NCBI RefSeq assembly: GCF_000513135.1
Contig: NZ_BAUV01000014.1
Location: forward strand, 1 to 64,000
Direction: 5' to 3'
Source: Halalkalibacter akibai JCM 9157
GTDB lineage: Bacteria; Bacillota; Bacilli; Bacillales; Bacillaceae_D
DNA: 64,000 bases
Shown here: positions 16,474-27,973 of the stretch, piece after piece
Layout of the letters: each line of letters begins with the position of its first letter
Position numbering within the stretch: position 1 is the first letter of the stretch
Program-made: the position numbers and the translations under genes
The notes under the pieces: model-generated
The model's database searches: none
What the model saw: the letters and a program-made list of their open reading frames with translations, nothing else
What the model was told of the DNA's origin: nothing

Positions 16474-17617
16474 TTATTCTTCATCCGATGATTGACCGTC
16501 AACCCATTCTTGACGATATTGTTGAACAGCTCTGTTATGCTCCTCATATGTTTCATTGTAGATCACTTCTCCGCCAAAACGGGCATAGAAGTAAATCGCG
16601 CTGGTTTCCTCAGGATTTAAAGCAGCTCTAATGGAATCCTTACCTGGGTTAGCAATAGGTCCTATTGGAATTCCTCGATACCTGTAAGTGTTATATGGAG
16701 AATCTACGTTCAAATCCGCATAAGAAGTCATATAACGATGTTCTCTTAGAGCATAAGAGACAGTTGGGTCAACCTGAAGCATCATATCTTTTTCTAAACG
16801 ATTATACAATACTCCGGATATCGTATAGCGATCTTCTGACTTTTGTGCCTCTCTTTCAATAATAGAGGCCAACGTTAGTATTTCATGAATGCTATACTCA
16901 CTGTCTTCAATTTCAGAAGCGAATTCTGTTAAAACAGCTTGTGTTCTCTTCAGCATCTCTTCCACAATCGTTTCAATTGTAGGTTGCTTTTCCATAAAGT
17001 CATAACGAGCTGGAAATAAATAACCCTCTAATGCATAATGAATGTCTTCATTTAGAATATCATCTGTTAACATAGAGTATTGGTTAATTAAAGTCTCAAT
17101 ATAATCACGATCCGTCAAAAGATCCATTACTTCTTCTTCGGAATGATTGGTTTCTCTTGCAATAATTTTTGCAACATCCGGTAACCACCTACTCCGGAAC
17201 TGTAAAAACAAGCTCTGGATCCTGTAGAATTCTACCTTCTTTTAAAGCAGCAATTAGTTCATCCATTGTCATGGCAGTTGATAGCTTATAATCCCCCGCC
17301 TGAAACCCAGATTCATTTTTATAACGAACGTAATAACGAAACAACGTTCCATTTTTCACGAGTCCTTCTGCCTCTAGGATTGTCCCAATTTGATTAGCAG
17401 TAGATCCGATCGGAATGGTAACCTGAACTTCTTCGGGATTTTCCTGATCCACAGGCCCCAACGTATTTTTCATATAAAAATAAGCACTAAAAACAAAGAT
17501 AATACCTAAAATCAACAGACCCATTACACAAAAGAAAACGATCTTCCTAACCGTTCTCGCCTGCGAAACTCTTTCTTCATACAATTCATTTCGTGGTTTT
17601 TCGTTGGAATTAGACAT
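16474..17617 (-). pseudogene. mltG: Endolytic transglycosylase MltG, frameshifted
   Basis: MltG (YrrL) cuts glycan strands during peptidoglycan elongation. The N-terminal frame (to 17189) holds a membrane helix (residues about 28-50) and a LysM-like domain, and stops at LVFTVPE followed by TAG. The rest continues in another frame from RWLPDVAKII and holds the catalytic YceG domain (ALEGYLFPARYDF, LASIIEREAQ with the catalytic Glu, DPTVSYAL, NTYRYRGIPIGPI). Joining them needs a shift at 17189-17191. Two lost Gs (GAGGGTAGG to GAGTAGG) would give an uninterrupted VPEGRWLPDV. All active-site residues are intact, so a sequencing error or very recent mutation is likely. Confidence 0.88.
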
Positions 17618-17669
17618 CATTCTCCTCCTTCCACCGTTTTATTATACTACATTTCACAAAAATTTAAAG

Positions 17670-17778
17670 AAAAAAACCAATTCCCTGGTATTGGGAATTG
17701 GTTTTTTTCTGAAGTTCCCCTGAACTCGGGGAACCAATCTTTTCAATTCCCTGGTATTGGGAATTGGTTTTTTTCTTT
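17670..17778. terminator. Duplicated terminator hairpins after yrzB
   Basis: Two nearly identical hairpins (17677-17701 and 17744-17766, arms CAATTCCC/GGGAATTG) each end in seven Ts on the plus strand; the first also has As on its left and works on the minus strand. A third hairpin (17714-17734, GTTCCCC/GGGGAAC) lies between. Together they separate yrzB from mltG. Confidence 0.8.
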
Positions 17779-17781
17779 TTA

Positions 17782-18075
17782 CTATTCTTCTTCGTCTTCT
17801 GGTTGGAATGTATTTAACATTTCTTCAACCATTTCCCACTCTTCATCAGTCTCAACTGGGAATAAAGCTATATCATCTTCTTCGCCTTCACGGTCTTCAA
17901 AACGAAAAGCAAAAACTTCTACTTCCTCATCCTCATCTTCTTCTGCCCCAACTGGAGTCACAAGAATATAAGACTTGTTTGTAGCATCTACATGAAATCT
18001 GAAAAGCTCATCAAAAAGATGCTCATCACCATTCTCGTCTGGAATTACAATACGTTCTTTTTCTTGTTCTGTCAT
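17782..18075 (-). CDS. yrzB: DUF1292 protein YrzB
   Basis: About 97 residues, strongly acidic, of the DUF1292 family. ATG 18075 follows AGAGGTG; longer in-frame extensions overlap ruvX and lack a site. The sequence runs RIVIPDENGDEHLFDELFRFHVDATNKSYILV, an acidic stretch, then VEVFAFRFED and an acidic tail. It is conserved next to ruvX and ireB in bacilli and is the last gene of that operon. Function is unknown. Confidence 0.85.
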   Translation of the reverse strand: MTEQEKERIVIPDENGDEHLFDELFRFHVDATNKSYILVTPVGAEEDEDEEVEVFAFRFEDREGEEDDIALFPVETDEEWEMVEEMLNTFQPEDEEE

Positions 18076-18139
18076 TTTGCACCTCTGATTGTCATTTTTT
18101 AAATGAGAAATTGGCTCACTTCTATAAGTATATCCACAA

Positions 18140-18559
18140 TTAATTGCCTTTATGGTCAAGATACCCTTGTAAAATCATAACAGCAGCCATTTTATCAATT
18201 ACTTGCTTTCTTTTCTTACGACTTACATCTGCGGAAATGAGCATGCGTTCTGCTGCAACAGTTGTTAAACGCTCGTCCCACATCTTTATCGTACACGATA
18301 CTAGTTCACTTAATGTATCCGCAAATTCCTGACTTCGCTCTCCGCTCGGTCCAATTGTACCATTCATATTTTTAGGCAGACCAATTACGATTGTATCAAC
18401 GTTATGCTCATTCACAAGATCTACGATTGCCTGAAAGTCCTTTTCTGGACTTTCCTCATTACGTCTTAATGTAGAAAGTCCTTGTGCAGTCCAACCTAAT
18501 TCATCACTTAACGCAATACCAATCGTTTTCGTTCCAACATCTAATCCAAGTGCTCTCAT
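18140..18559 (-). CDS. ruvX: Putative Holliday junction resolvase / pre-16S rRNA nuclease RuvX
   Basis: A 139-aa RNase H-fold protein (YqgF/YrrK). It starts [20 protein letters not shown] with the first catalytic Asp, has [14 protein letters not shown] and ends in [16 protein letters not shown] with the further acidic residues. The family is implicated in 16S rRNA 5'-end processing and in junction resolution. Its start overlaps the ireB stop by 4 nt. Confidence 0.93.
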   Translation of the reverse strand: MRALGLDVGTKTIGIALSDELGWTAQGLSTLRRNEESPEKDFQAIVDLVNEHNVDTIVIGLPKNMNGTIGPSGERSQEFADTLSELVSCTIKMWDERLTTVAAERMLISADVSRKKRKQVIDKMAAVMILQGYLDHKGN

Positions 18560-18828
18560 TCATTCTCCTTACGGTGCTGTGATAAATAGGATTTTACTAA
18601 CTCTTCAATTAGTTCATCTCTTTCAAGCTTACGAATGAGCGTACGTGCATCCTTATGACGTGGAATGTACGCAGGGTCTCCAGAAAGCAAATAGCCTACG
18701 ATTTGGTTAATGGGGTTATAGCCTTTCTCTTCTAGTGACTCATACACAGAGAAAAGCACCTCTTGGACATCAACATCAACCGTATCATCATGAAAATTAA
18801 ATTGCATCGTTTTGTCCATAGAGCTCAT
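18556..18828 (-). CDS. ireB: IreB family regulatory phosphoprotein
   Basis: A 90-residue UPF0297 protein (YrzL in B. subtilis). In enterococci IreB is a substrate of the Ser/Thr kinase IreK and modulates cephalosporin resistance; the role in bacilli is not settled. The sequence shows [12 protein letters not shown], then [23 protein letters not shown], highly characteristic, with phosphorylatable Thr near the start. ATG 18828 follows AGAGGTG. It leads the ireB-ruvX-yrzB cluster downstream of alaS. Confidence 0.93.
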   Translation of the reverse strand: MSSMDKTMQFNFHDDTVDVDVQEVLFSVYESLEEKGYNPINQIVGYLLSGDPAYIPRHKDARTLIRKLERDELIEELVKSYLSQHRKENE

Positions 18829-18921
18829 CACAAACACCTCTTTCATTCATTGCTATCACCTTCTATATTCGATATCTAGGTGATAGCTTGTCTAATCTCA
18901 TTGTACACCATATAACGGTAT

Positions 18922-21570
18922 TTAGGAAATCGAATTTACATATTCTTCTACAAATGCTAATGCAGCCTCTAACTCTTCTGGGTTCTTGCCTCCGGCTTGA
19001 GCCATATCCGGCCGACCGCCTCCGCCTCCGCCACAACGTGTTGCTACTTCTTTGACGATTTTACCAGCATGATAACCTTTAGGGTGAAGGTCTTTTGTGA
19101 CTCCAGCTACAATATTAACTTTATCACCAGATACTGCCCCTAAAACAATGATACCAGAAGTTAAATCTTGTTTTAATTTATCGACAATCCCTCTTAGTCC
19201 GTCCATGTCAGCAGCATCAACTTTTTTAGCAAGTACACTTACACCATTAACAGTTACCGCTTCATTAACAAGATTACCAGCTTCCATGTTGCCCAACTTT
19301 GCTGCTAATGATTCATTATCACGCTGTAAATCACGAATTTGTTGAACATTTGCTTCAATTCGTGCAGGAACATCCTGTACTCGTTTCACCTTCAAATGCG
19401 AAGCAACATCTTTTAATAGTTGAAGTTGACTATTCATGTGCTCATAAGCACCTTTACCTGTTACGGCTTCAATACGACGGACGCCCGCTCCAATTCCAGA
19501 TTCTGAAACTAGCTTAAACAAGCCTATTTCAGCTGTATTTCGAACGTGACACCCTCCGCATAGCTCTAAGCTGTAATCTCCAACTTTTACAACTCGAACG
19601 GTCTCACCATATTTTTCACCGAATAGAGCCATAGCTCCCATTTCTCTCGCTTCGTCTAACTTCTTCAACGAAATCTCAACTTCTAGCGCACTCCAAATTT
19701 GTTCGTTTACAATGTCTTCAACTTTTGCTAACTCTTCAGCTGTTACTTGTCCAAAGTGCGAGAAGTCAAAACGAAGACGGTCTTCAGACACTAAGGATCC
19801 AGCTTGGTTGACGTGAGTTCCTACAACATCTTTTAATGCTTGATGAAGAAGGTGAGTAGCAGTATGATTTTTTACAATCGATTTGCGCTCTGTTTCTTCT
19901 ACTATACAAGTTACGACTGTACCCTTCTCAAGAACACCCTCTTTAATGACAACTGTGTGTAAATGTTGTCCATTCGGTGCTTTGGTTACATCGGTTACTT
20001 CAGCTAGTACATTCTCTCCACGAATCAATCCAGTATCAGCTACTTGTCCACCACTCTCTGCATAGAACGGGGTTTCATTTAAGATCACTTGAGCTGTACT
20101 TCCTGCTGCTACTGAATCTCTAACCTCTTTTTCAGCAACAATTACTTGTACTGTAGCCTCAACCTGTAAATGATCGTACCCAACAAACTTACTATCTTCC
20201 GTAATTTGACCAAGAATCTCATCTTGTACTTGCATGGAGCCAGATTCTTGACGCGCAGAACGAGCTCGGTCACGTTGAGCTTCCATCTCTCGTTCGAACC
20301 CTTCGCGGTCAATCACCAACCCTTTTTCTTCGACGTATTCTTCTGTTAAATCAACTGGGAACCCATATGTATCATACAAACGGAATACGTCTTTTCCTGC
20401 AATTTGAGTTTTCCCTTCAGCAACTGCTTCATCTAGCACTTTTTCAAGGATGGATAGTCCTTCATTAAGCGTTTCATGGAATCGCTCTTCTTCATTCTTC
20501 AATACTTTTTGTACAAATTCTGTTTTGTCCTTCACTTCTGGGTAGAAATCAACCATAATCTCTCCGACTACAGGTACTAGCTCGTACATGAATGGTCGAT
20601 GGATTGAGATCAACTTAGCGTAACGAACAGCTCTACGTAACAATCTTCTAAGAACATAACCACGACCTTCATTAGAAGGAAGCGCCCCGTCTGCAACAGC
20701 AAATGTTACGGTTCTGACATGGTCTGCAATTACTTTAAAAGCAACATCTTTTTCTTGATCTACTCCATATTTCACACCAGAGATCTCTTCTGTTGCCTTT
20801 ATAATTGGCATAAACAAATCTGTCTCAAAGTTTGTTGGAACATCTTGAATGACAGAAACCATTCGCTCTAATCCCATACCCGTATCAATGTTTTTCTTCG
20901 GTAACGGTGTGTATGTACCATCTGGATTGTGATTGAACTGTGAAAACACTAAATTCCAAACTTCTAGGTAACGTTCATTTTCTCCACCAGGGTATAGTTC
21001 AGAATCATTTTCATCATTGCCATAGCTTTCACCACGATCATAGAAAATTTCTGTATTAGGACCACTTGGACCTTCACCAATATCCCAAAAGTTACCTTCT
21101 AAACGAATAATTCGTTCTTCTGGAATGCCAATTTTTTCTTTCCAATAGTTATAAGCTTCATCATCCTCAGGGTGAACGGTAACAGATAATTTTTCTGCTT
21201 CAAAACCAATCCATTTCTCACTAGTTAGGAATTCCCAAGCCCACTCAATCGCCTCTTCTTTAAAGTAATCTCCAATTGAGAAATTACCTAACATCTCAAA
21301 AAAAGTATGGTGACGGGCTGTTTTTCCTACATTCTCAATATCATTCGTACGAATAGATTTTTGAGCATTCGTAATTCTAGGGTTTTCAGGAATAACTCGG
21401 CCATCGAAATATTTCTTCAAGGTTGCTACTCCACTATTAATCCATAATAAAGAAGGATCTTCGTGAGGAACAAGAGACGCACTTGGCTCGATATCATGTC
21501 CTTTTTCTTTAAAGAAATCTAAATACATTTGTCTTACTTCAGCAGAACTAAGTTTTTTCACTTTCGTCAT
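18922..21570 (-). CDS. alaS: Alanyl-tRNA synthetase
   Basis: An 882-aa synthetase that charges tRNA-Ala and edits mischarged Ser and Gly. The class II core shows [27 protein letters not shown]-like motif 1 region ([17 protein letters not shown]) and GMGLERM. The editing domain carries HTATHLLH and the zinc-binding CGGCHV. The C-Ala domain ends with the Gly-rich [16 protein letters not shown]. It is preceded by a T-box leader and a consensus promoter that lies against the end of yrrI. Confidence 0.98.
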   Translation of the reverse strand: MTKVKKLSSAEVRQMYLDFFKEKGHDIEPSASLVPHEDPSLLWINSGVATLKKYFDGRVIPENPRITNAQKSIRTNDIENVGKTARHHTFFEMLGNFSIGDYFKEEAIEWAWEFLTSEKWIGFEAEKLSVTVHPEDDEAYNYWKEKIGIPEERIIRLEGNFWDIGEGPSGPNTEIFYDRGESYGNDENDSELYPGGENERYLEVWNLVFSQFNHNPDGTYTPLPKKNIDTGMGLERMVSVIQDVPTNFETDLFMPIIKATEEISGVKYGVDQEKDVAFKVIADHVRTVTFAVADGALPSNEGRGYVLRRLLRRAVRYAKLISIHRPFMYELVPVVGEIMVDFYPEVKDKTEFVQKVLKNEEERFHETLNEGLSILEKVLDEAVAEGKTQIAGKDVFRLYDTYGFPVDLTEEYVEEKGLVIDREGFEREMEAQRDRARSARQESGSMQVQDEILGQITEDSKFVGYDHLQVEATVQVIVAEKEVRDSVAAGSTAQVILNETPFYAESGGQVADTGLIRGENVLAEVTDVTKAPNGQHLHTVVIKEGVLEKGTVVTCIVEETERKSIVKNHTATHLLHQALKDVVGTHVNQAGSLVSEDRLRFDFSHFGQVTAEELAKVEDIVNEQIWSALEVEISLKKLDEAREMGAMALFGEKYGETVRVVKVGDYSLELCGGCHVRNTAEIGLFKLVSESGIGAGVRRIEAVTGKGAYEHMNSQLQLLKDVASHLKVKRVQDVPARIEANVQQIRDLQRDNESLAAKLGNMEAGNLVNEAVTVNGVSVLAKKVDAADMDGLRGIVDKLKQDLTSGIIVLGAVSGDKVNIVAGVTKDLHPKGYHAGKIVKEVATRCGGGGGGRPDMAQAGGKNPEELEAALAFVEEYVNSIS

Positions 21571-21605
21571 CTCCTTATTTTTTAATTCTTACCTTAAATG
21601 CGTTA

Positions 21606-21857
21606 AATAAAAACAAAAAAACTCTCAATCCCCCAAAAAGGGACGAGAGTTATGATCACGCGGTACCACCCTAATTATAGACATTAAACTGTCTATCACT
21701 TAATAGCCTTAACGCGGCGGACGGCAGAGATTATCTGCACTCGGGAGTAGCTTTCTGAAACTCTTCGTTTAGTGTACCTCTCAGCCACGGGTACACTTCT
21801 CTTGAAACGGGCTGCTTCATACTTGTTCCTTCAACGTTTTCTCACTTGTCTATTTGC
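21606..21857 (-). promoter_or_regulatory. T-box leader of alaS
   Basis: On the minus strand the leader holds an apical stem (GTGTACC/GGTACAC), the conserved T-box AGGGTGGTACCGCG (21659-21672) that pairs with the uncharged tRNA 3' end, and a competing terminator (21606-21650, arms AACTCTC/GAGAGTT, then seven Ts). Uncharged tRNA-Ala should stabilise the antiterminator and allow alaS expression. I did not resolve the specifier codon with confidence. Confidence 0.93.
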
Positions 21858-21863
21858 CCTTTT

Positions 21864-21892
21864 ATTATAAAAATTGATCTCTTACTTGTCAA
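21864..21892 (-). promoter_or_regulatory. Consensus sigma-A promoter of alaS
   Basis: TTGACA (21887-21892) and TATAAT (21864-21869) with exactly 17 nt between. It overlaps the stop codon end of yrrI and starts the T-box leader. Confidence 0.88.
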
Positions 21893-22953
21893 TCTTTCAT
21901 AAAGTGAAGGCGAATGTGTAATAACGTTACCTTTCCAATTGCCAAAATTGGAACCGCAATCAACATCCCAATAAATCCCCCGACTTCAGCCCCAACTAAA
22001 AGGGCTAATATAATTAAGGCTGGGTGAAGATGAAGGGTTTTTCCTACAATAACAGGAGAAAGAATATTTCCTTCTATTTGTTGAATAACAAATATTAATA
22101 TAATCGTGAACACACCTAATTGCCAAGACTGTAAAAAGGCAATAATGACGGCAGGAATCGCCCCAATAAATGGTCCAAAGTAAGGAATTAAATCCATAAT
22201 CCCCATAAAAAAACCTAAAACGATGGGATAAGGAACACCTAAAGCCCATAAACCAATCGTAGAAATGATAAAAACGGATAAAGAGACAAGTAGCTGCCCT
22301 CGAATATAACTACCAAATGTATGATCTACATCTTTCACATATCTTTTTAACTCATTGCGAGCTTTTCGAGGTGTGAGATACCACGCTACCTTTTGAATAA
22401 GTTCATGATCTTTTAAGAAAAAGAACACTAAGAACGGAATAACAATAAACGAAAACATAGATTTTATTAAAAATAAAGCGGCTGCTTCAATTTGATCGAA
22501 TACACTTTTTCCGATTTGTTCTAACTGAACTCTCCACTCCTGGGACTGTTCTTGTAATGGAGCAGGTAAGTTGTTTAATTGTTGCTGTATTCGATCTGTT
22601 TCTCTTTCAATTTGTTTGACTTGATCAGGTATCGTCTGAAATGCATGTTGTATTTGTTCAATAAATGCCGGTAGGCCAATCATTAATAAAAAGGCGAATA
22701 CAAACACGATCAAGAAAAAGATGAGTAGAACAGCCAACCCTCTTGATAACCCGTTTTCATGTAATTTTTCCACCAAAGGATGAAGCAAATAAGTTAAAAT
22801 TACTGCAATACCAACTGGTAGTAGTAAAGCTCTAATGACTTGTCCTAATGGTGATAAGAGCGGAGCGAGTTGAACCATCATGTAAATAACTAGTAACGAA
22901 AGCAGAATAAGAGTAAGACGATATATCCACTTTTGTTGTAATTCCTTGTTCAT
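21889..22953 (-). CDS. yrrI: AI-2E family transporter YrrI
   Basis: A 354-aa membrane protein of the AI-2E/PerM family. It has about eight helices with a large polar loop (residues about 95-140, rich in Gln and Glu) between helix pairs. The C-terminal signature MGIMDLIPYFGPFIGAIPAVI and GNILSPVIVGKTLHLHPALI is diagnostic. Some members act as Na+/H+ antiporters, others as exporters; AI-2 transport should not be assumed. Its position upstream of alaS matches B. subtilis. Confidence 0.9.
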   Translation of the reverse strand: MNKELQQKWIYRLTLILLSLLVIYMMVQLAPLLSPLGQVIRALLLPVGIAVILTYLLHPLVEKLHENGLSRGLAVLLIFFLIVFVFAFLLMIGLPAFIEQIQHAFQTIPDQVKQIERETDRIQQQLNNLPAPLQEQSQEWRVQLEQIGKSVFDQIEAAALFLIKSMFSFIVIPFLVFFFLKDHELIQKVAWYLTPRKARNELKRYVKDVDHTFGSYIRGQLLVSLSVFIISTIGLWALGVPYPIVLGFFMGIMDLIPYFGPFIGAIPAVIIAFLQSWQLGVFTIILIFVIQQIEGNILSPVIVGKTLHLHPALIILALLVGAEVGGFIGMLIAVPILAIGKVTLLHIRLHFMKD

Positions 22954-23003
22954 ACTTGCACACCTCCATCAATTATTGTGTGCAACCAATTCTTATCCAT
23001 ACA

Positions 23004-23066
23004 AAAAAAGAGAGACTCCGTCTAACGACTGCTATAGTCATTAGTAGAATCACTCTTTTTTTTTAA
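23004..23066. terminator. Bidirectional terminator upstream of yrrI
   Basis: A long hairpin: outer arms AAAAAAAGAG/CTCTTTTTTT with a few mismatches and an inner pair TAACGACT/AGTCATTA. A and T runs flank both sides. It ends the zinc-ribbon gene transcript before yrrI. Confidence 0.8.
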
Positions 23067-23085
23067 AAAAAATCGTCTCTTACGA

Positions 23086-23283
23086 TTACTGGGCTTCCAT
23101 CTCAATTTGAAGGTCCTGTTCTTCAAACAAATCATCCAATGAGCTTAGTGAGCCGTCTTCTTCAACTTGATGCATGGAGAGCTTACCTTTTGATAAACTC
23201 ATCTCAACAAAACAATTCCAACAATAATATTGATTCGTTCCAATTTTTCCGATATCTTTGCTCTGGCAATTTGGACAACGCAT
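23086..23283 (-). CDS. Small zinc-ribbon protein
   Basis: A 65-residue protein with a clear zinc ribbon: Cys3-x-x-Cys6 and Cys21-x-x-Cys24 (RCPNCQS, YYCWNCF). An acidic tail (EEDGSLSSLDDLFEEQD) follows. ATG 23283 has AAGGGAG 10 nt upstream, 17 nt after the restored stop of yrrD, so the two are an operon. Small proteins of this kind are conserved at this place in bacilli; function is not known. Confidence 0.75.
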   Translation of the reverse strand: MRCPNCQSKDIGKIGTNQYYCWNCFVEMSLSKGKLSMHQVEEDGSLSSLDDLFEEQDLQIEMEAQ

Positions 23284-23300
23284 GATTATAAGGCTCCCTT

Positions 23301-23773
23301 CTAATCAGATAGGATGGCACGGCCATCAGCAATCGTTAGACTAGCATTCGTCTTAACGACTCTACGACCTTCAACTAAGTCTGCTACCAACCTTCCGTTA
23401 CTTCATACCCTATAATCGTGCCCAGTTCTTCCATAAAATATACGTCCTCCAAAAGCCCTAATTTCTCTCCCTCAGCTGTTAACAAAGCCGTTCCATGTAA
23501 TTTTTTTTTGCCTGTCTTTAAAGAATAGCAATTTTTTATTTTATGGGTGATCGGCTTTAAATCTTGGGGATGTTCAACCATTACCCCATCTGTACCAATA
23601 CTTTTAATAGCTGATACAGGAAGAAATTGATGTTTGGTAAACCAACCTTTTGCATCTATCATAAAGCCACATATTGATCCATTCTCATAAAAAAGATCTA
23701 ATATGTGTCCACATTCTTCGCCAGAAGACAAAGAAATAACCGGTAATCCCTCAACGGTTGAAAATGTCCGCAA
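23301..23773 (-). pseudogene. yrrD: YrrD, PRC-barrel protein, frameshifted
   Basis: The first frame codes 129 residues with two PRC-barrel-like units (FSTVEGLPVISLSSG, LLTAEGEKLGLLEDVYF) and stops after YEVTEGW at 23384. The next frame carries on without pause as ADLVEGRRVVKTNASLTIA and ends at 23301. Restoring one T (TGGTAG to TGGTTAG) yields a continuous GWLADLVEGR of about 157 residues, the expected form. The start is TTG with AAAGGTGG 9 nt upstream. It is probably intact in the living cell. The role of YrrD is unknown; PRC barrels bind proteins or RNA. Confidence 0.8.
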
Positions 23774-23817
23774 AGCTAATCGCCACCTTTCCGAACATTC
23801 TTAGTTTGTGGCTTTTT

Positions 23818-26133
23818 TTATGTGTTATGTTGGTCAGCTTTTTCCACCTTTAAATTTTGCAATTTGAATTGTAACATTGAGTTCCTAACTAATTCTTCTT
23901 TTTGCGTAATGGCGGTATGCATAGCTTTTAAATCTCCACATAAAAGTAAAAATTGCTTCGCACGAGTAATTCCCGTATACAGTAAGTTTCTTCGGAGCAT
24001 TCGTGCATAGTTTTTAACTACAGGCATCACTACAATCGGAAATTCACTACCTTGTGCTTTATGAATGGAACAACAATAAGCATGAGTAATTTGATTTAAA
24101 TCTTTTTTCAAATACACGACTTCGATTCCATCAAAGGAGATTACTAATTGATCCTGTTTTTCCTGATTTTCTTTCGCGTAAAAAATCGCTACAATTTCTC
24201 CGCGGTCTCCGTTATACACATTCTCTTCCGGATTGTTTACTAACTGTAGTACAACATCTCCAGTTCGATAAACTACATCACCAAAACTTAGTTCTCGGCG
24301 TTGTTCCGTTTTCGGATTGAACAAATTTTGCAACATCGTGTTTAATTCCGTTATACCCGCGCTACCTTTATACATCGGTGCCAACACTTGAATATCTTTT
24401 GCTGTATAGCCTTTTTTGGCTGCATTTTCACAAATTTGCGCAACTACTTGTTGTACTTGATCAAGCTGACAAGGAAAGAAGCGTCGATCCTTTTGGGGTT
24501 CAGGTAGGTTACCTGGCATTGTACCTTGTTTCATCGCATGTGCAAGTTCAATAATAGTTGAGCCTTCAGCTTGTCGGTAGATATCAACTAAATGTACGGT
24601 CGGAATAACTTTTGAGTCTAGAAAATCGCGCAGCACCTGTCCTGGACCAACAGATGGTAGTTGGTCTTGGTCACCAACTAAAACGACTTGCATCCCTTTT
24701 GGAACAGATTTTAATAACTGATTCATTAACCAAATATCGACCATTGAAGATTCATCAACAATTAATAATTCTCCCTCTAACGGTTCATGATCTCCTTTAT
24801 CAAAACCACCATTTCCACCTTTCCAGCCGAGCAGTCGGTGAATGGTCGTCGCAGGTAATTCTGTCGCCTCACTCATCCGTTTTGCGGCTCTACCTGTTGG
24901 GGCAACAAGTAAGATTGGAAATGGGTTCGTTTTTGAATACGCTTTTTCGTCCAAAGGAAGACCATGCAACCTGGCGTACAACTCTACAATACCCTTGATA
25001 ACAGTCGTCTTTCCTGTTCCCGGTCCACCTGTTAAGATCATTAATTGAGACGAGAGAGCAGTTTGAATCGCTTCCTTTTGCGACGGAGCATACTCCATCT
25101 TTAGCTCCTCTTCTAACTTCCCTAATGATTTAAGGAATTCCGCTTCAGGAAATTGATCCTCAACTTCTTCACTTAACAGCTTGCGAACGCTTGTGACAAT
25201 CCCTTTTTCAGCAAAATAAAGAGTCTTCATATAAACTCGTTCATCTTCTATATATAAAACATCTTCCTCATGCATGAGTGAAATTTGTGTTTCAACCTCT
25301 TCAACTTCGATTTTTAATTCGTAGCTAGAGAGAAGTGAAATCACATGAGGAATCAGAGCATTCTTTTCTAAATAAACATGACCGTCTGAAAGACAAAGTT
25401 CTTGCAGTAAAAACAAACAACCAGCACGAATTCGATCTGGATGATTTCCTGTAATACCGATCGCTGCACCGAGTAAGTCTGCTCTTCTAAATCCTATCCC
25501 TTCCACATCGGCAATAAGTTGATAAGGGTTTGTTTGGATAATATCAAGAGCTTGTAACCCATAAGCTTGATAAACTTTCATGGAGAGTTCGATACCAAAA
25601 CCATGCTTTGATAATGTCATCAGAACTTGCTCCACCCCTTGTTGGTCAATCAATTGTTCATATAAGGCATCAGCTTTATCTTTGGCCAATTTCGGTATTT
25701 CATCTAGAACAGAGCGATTCTCAACAATTTTCGTAATGGCTCTTTCCCCTAATGTTTCCACAATCGTTTCAGCTGTCTTAGTACCAATTCCCGGAAAGCG
25801 ATCACTTGATAAATATTGAATGATTCCATTTTTGGTTTGTGGTAAATCTCTTCTAAATTGCTCGACTTGATATTGGATACCGAATTTAGGATGATCAATT
25901 ATATGTCCAAAAAACAAAAAAGTCTCTTCTTGCTCTAATTTAGGTAAAACCCCAACAACCGTTAGTTTCTTTTCTTTTATCTCTTCATTTGTTTGTTGTA
26001 CTCGAATAAGTGCGACTGTATAAAAGTTTTCCTCATTCCGAAAAACAATATGAATGACGTTGCCCTTTATAAATCCTCGGTCAATAGCTTTTTCATTTTC
26101 TGGTAAAAGTGATTCCTCATTCACAATCATCAT
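23818..26133 (-). CDS. recD2: ATP-dependent RecD2-type DNA helicase
   Basis: A 771-aa SF1B helicase (YrrC) that acts 5' to 3' and takes part in repair and replication-fork control without RecBC. The N-terminal domain (GNVIHIVFRNEENFYTV) and tandem helix-hairpin-helix segments (FPGIGTKTAETIVE) come first. The helicase motifs follow: LTGGPGTGKTT (Walker A), LLIVDESSMVD, VLVGDQDQLPSVGPG, and the C-terminal THAYCCSIHKAQGSEFP and LYTGITRAK. It is 2 nt from the TPR gene, an arrangement conserved in bacilli. Confidence 0.96.
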   Translation of the reverse strand: MMIVNEESLLPENEKAIDRGFIKGNVIHIVFRNEENFYTVALIRVQQTNEEIKEKKLTVVGVLPKLEQEETFLFFGHIIDHPKFGIQYQVEQFRRDLPQTKNGIIQYLSSDRFPGIGTKTAETIVETLGERAITKIVENRSVLDEIPKLAKDKADALYEQLIDQQGVEQVLMTLSKHGFGIELSMKVYQAYGLQALDIIQTNPYQLIADVEGIGFRRADLLGAAIGITGNHPDRIRAGCLFLLQELCLSDGHVYLEKNALIPHVISLLSSYELKIEVEEVETQISLMHEEDVLYIEDERVYMKTLYFAEKGIVTSVRKLLSEEVEDQFPEAEFLKSLGKLEEELKMEYAPSQKEAIQTALSSQLMILTGGPGTGKTTVIKGIVELYARLHGLPLDEKAYSKTNPFPILLVAPTGRAAKRMSEATELPATTIHRLLGWKGGNGGFDKGDHEPLEGELLIVDESSMVDIWLMNQLLKSVPKGMQVVLVGDQDQLPSVGPGQVLRDFLDSKVIPTVHLVDIYRQAEGSTIIELAHAMKQGTMPGNLPEPQKDRRFFPCQLDQVQQVVAQICENAAKKGYTAKDIQVLAPMYKGSAGITELNTMLQNLFNPKTEQRRELSFGDVVYRTGDVVLQLVNNPEENVYNGDRGEIVAIFYAKENQEKQDQLVISFDGIEVVYLKKDLNQITHAYCCSIHKAQGSEFPIVVMPVVKNYARMLRRNLLYTGITRAKQFLLLCGDLKAMHTAITQKEELVRNSMLQFKLQNLKVEKADQHNT

Positions 26134-26135
26134 CC

Positions 26136-26789
26136 TTACTTCATAGCTTGTTCGATTGTTTTCTTTCCATTGGCTGCTAGCGCGTGATCTGGCTGAATGA
26201 GAAGAGCTTTTTCAAAAGCGTCTAAAGCATCTTCTGCTCTTTCTTTATAAGCATAAGCGACACCTAAATTAAAATAAGCATCTGCATGTTTATTGTCTAA
26301 TTGAACGACTTCTTCTAGCTCTTTTATTGCTTGATCAATTTGTTCTAATTGTGCTAAGCATAATCCATATTGAAATCGACCGTCAATGTCTTTTGGCTGA
26401 AGTTCTACCGTTGTTTTAAAAGAAGCTAATGCATGAGGAAGAGCTCCTAGTTGGTAATAACTCATTCCTAGCATGAAGTGAACATCTGTTTCATCTAATT
26501 TTTTTACTAATGCTTGTTTAAACATTTTTACGGCTTCTTCAAATTGGTCTTGTTTATAATAAACAGTACCTGCTCCATAATAAGCAGTCGCAGCATCCTC
26601 ATCTAAACCAATAGCCTTATCAAAGAAAACTAACGCTCGTTCAAACTCTCCTAATACTCCAAGCAAATTCCCAAAATTAATAAAACCAGTCGGATCTTTT
26701 GGATTTTCCTCAATTGCTTGATTAAACATCTTAGCTGCTTCCTCGTAATTTCGTTCATTCATATATGCAATTCCTTTTTCATTAAACAT
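26136..26789 (-). CDS. yrrB: Tetratricopeptide repeat protein YrrB
   Basis: A 217-residue protein of about six TPR units, for example YYGAGTVYYKQDQFEEAVKMF, VHFMLGMSYYQLGALPHAL and AYFNLGVAYAYKERAEDAL. The units begin at residue 4 and fill the protein. TPRs build a helical scaffold for protein contacts; the partner is unknown. It lies between mnmA and recD2 as in B. subtilis. Confidence 0.9.
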   Translation of the reverse strand: MFNEKGIAYMNERNYEEAAKMFNQAIEENPKDPTGFINFGNLLGVLGEFERALVFFDKAIGLDEDAATAYYGAGTVYYKQDQFEEAVKMFKQALVKKLDETDVHFMLGMSYYQLGALPHALASFKTTVELQPKDIDGRFQYGLCLAQLEQIDQAIKELEEVVQLDNKHADAYFNLGVAYAYKERAEDALDAFEKALLIQPDHALAANGKKTIEQAMK

Positions 26790-26849
26790 GAATATTCCCC
26801 ATTTCTAAAGGTCTTTTATATCAAACAAAATGAAAGGAAAATACCTAAA

Positions 26850-27965
<1,116 letters not shown>

Positions 27966-27973
27966 CTATATTT

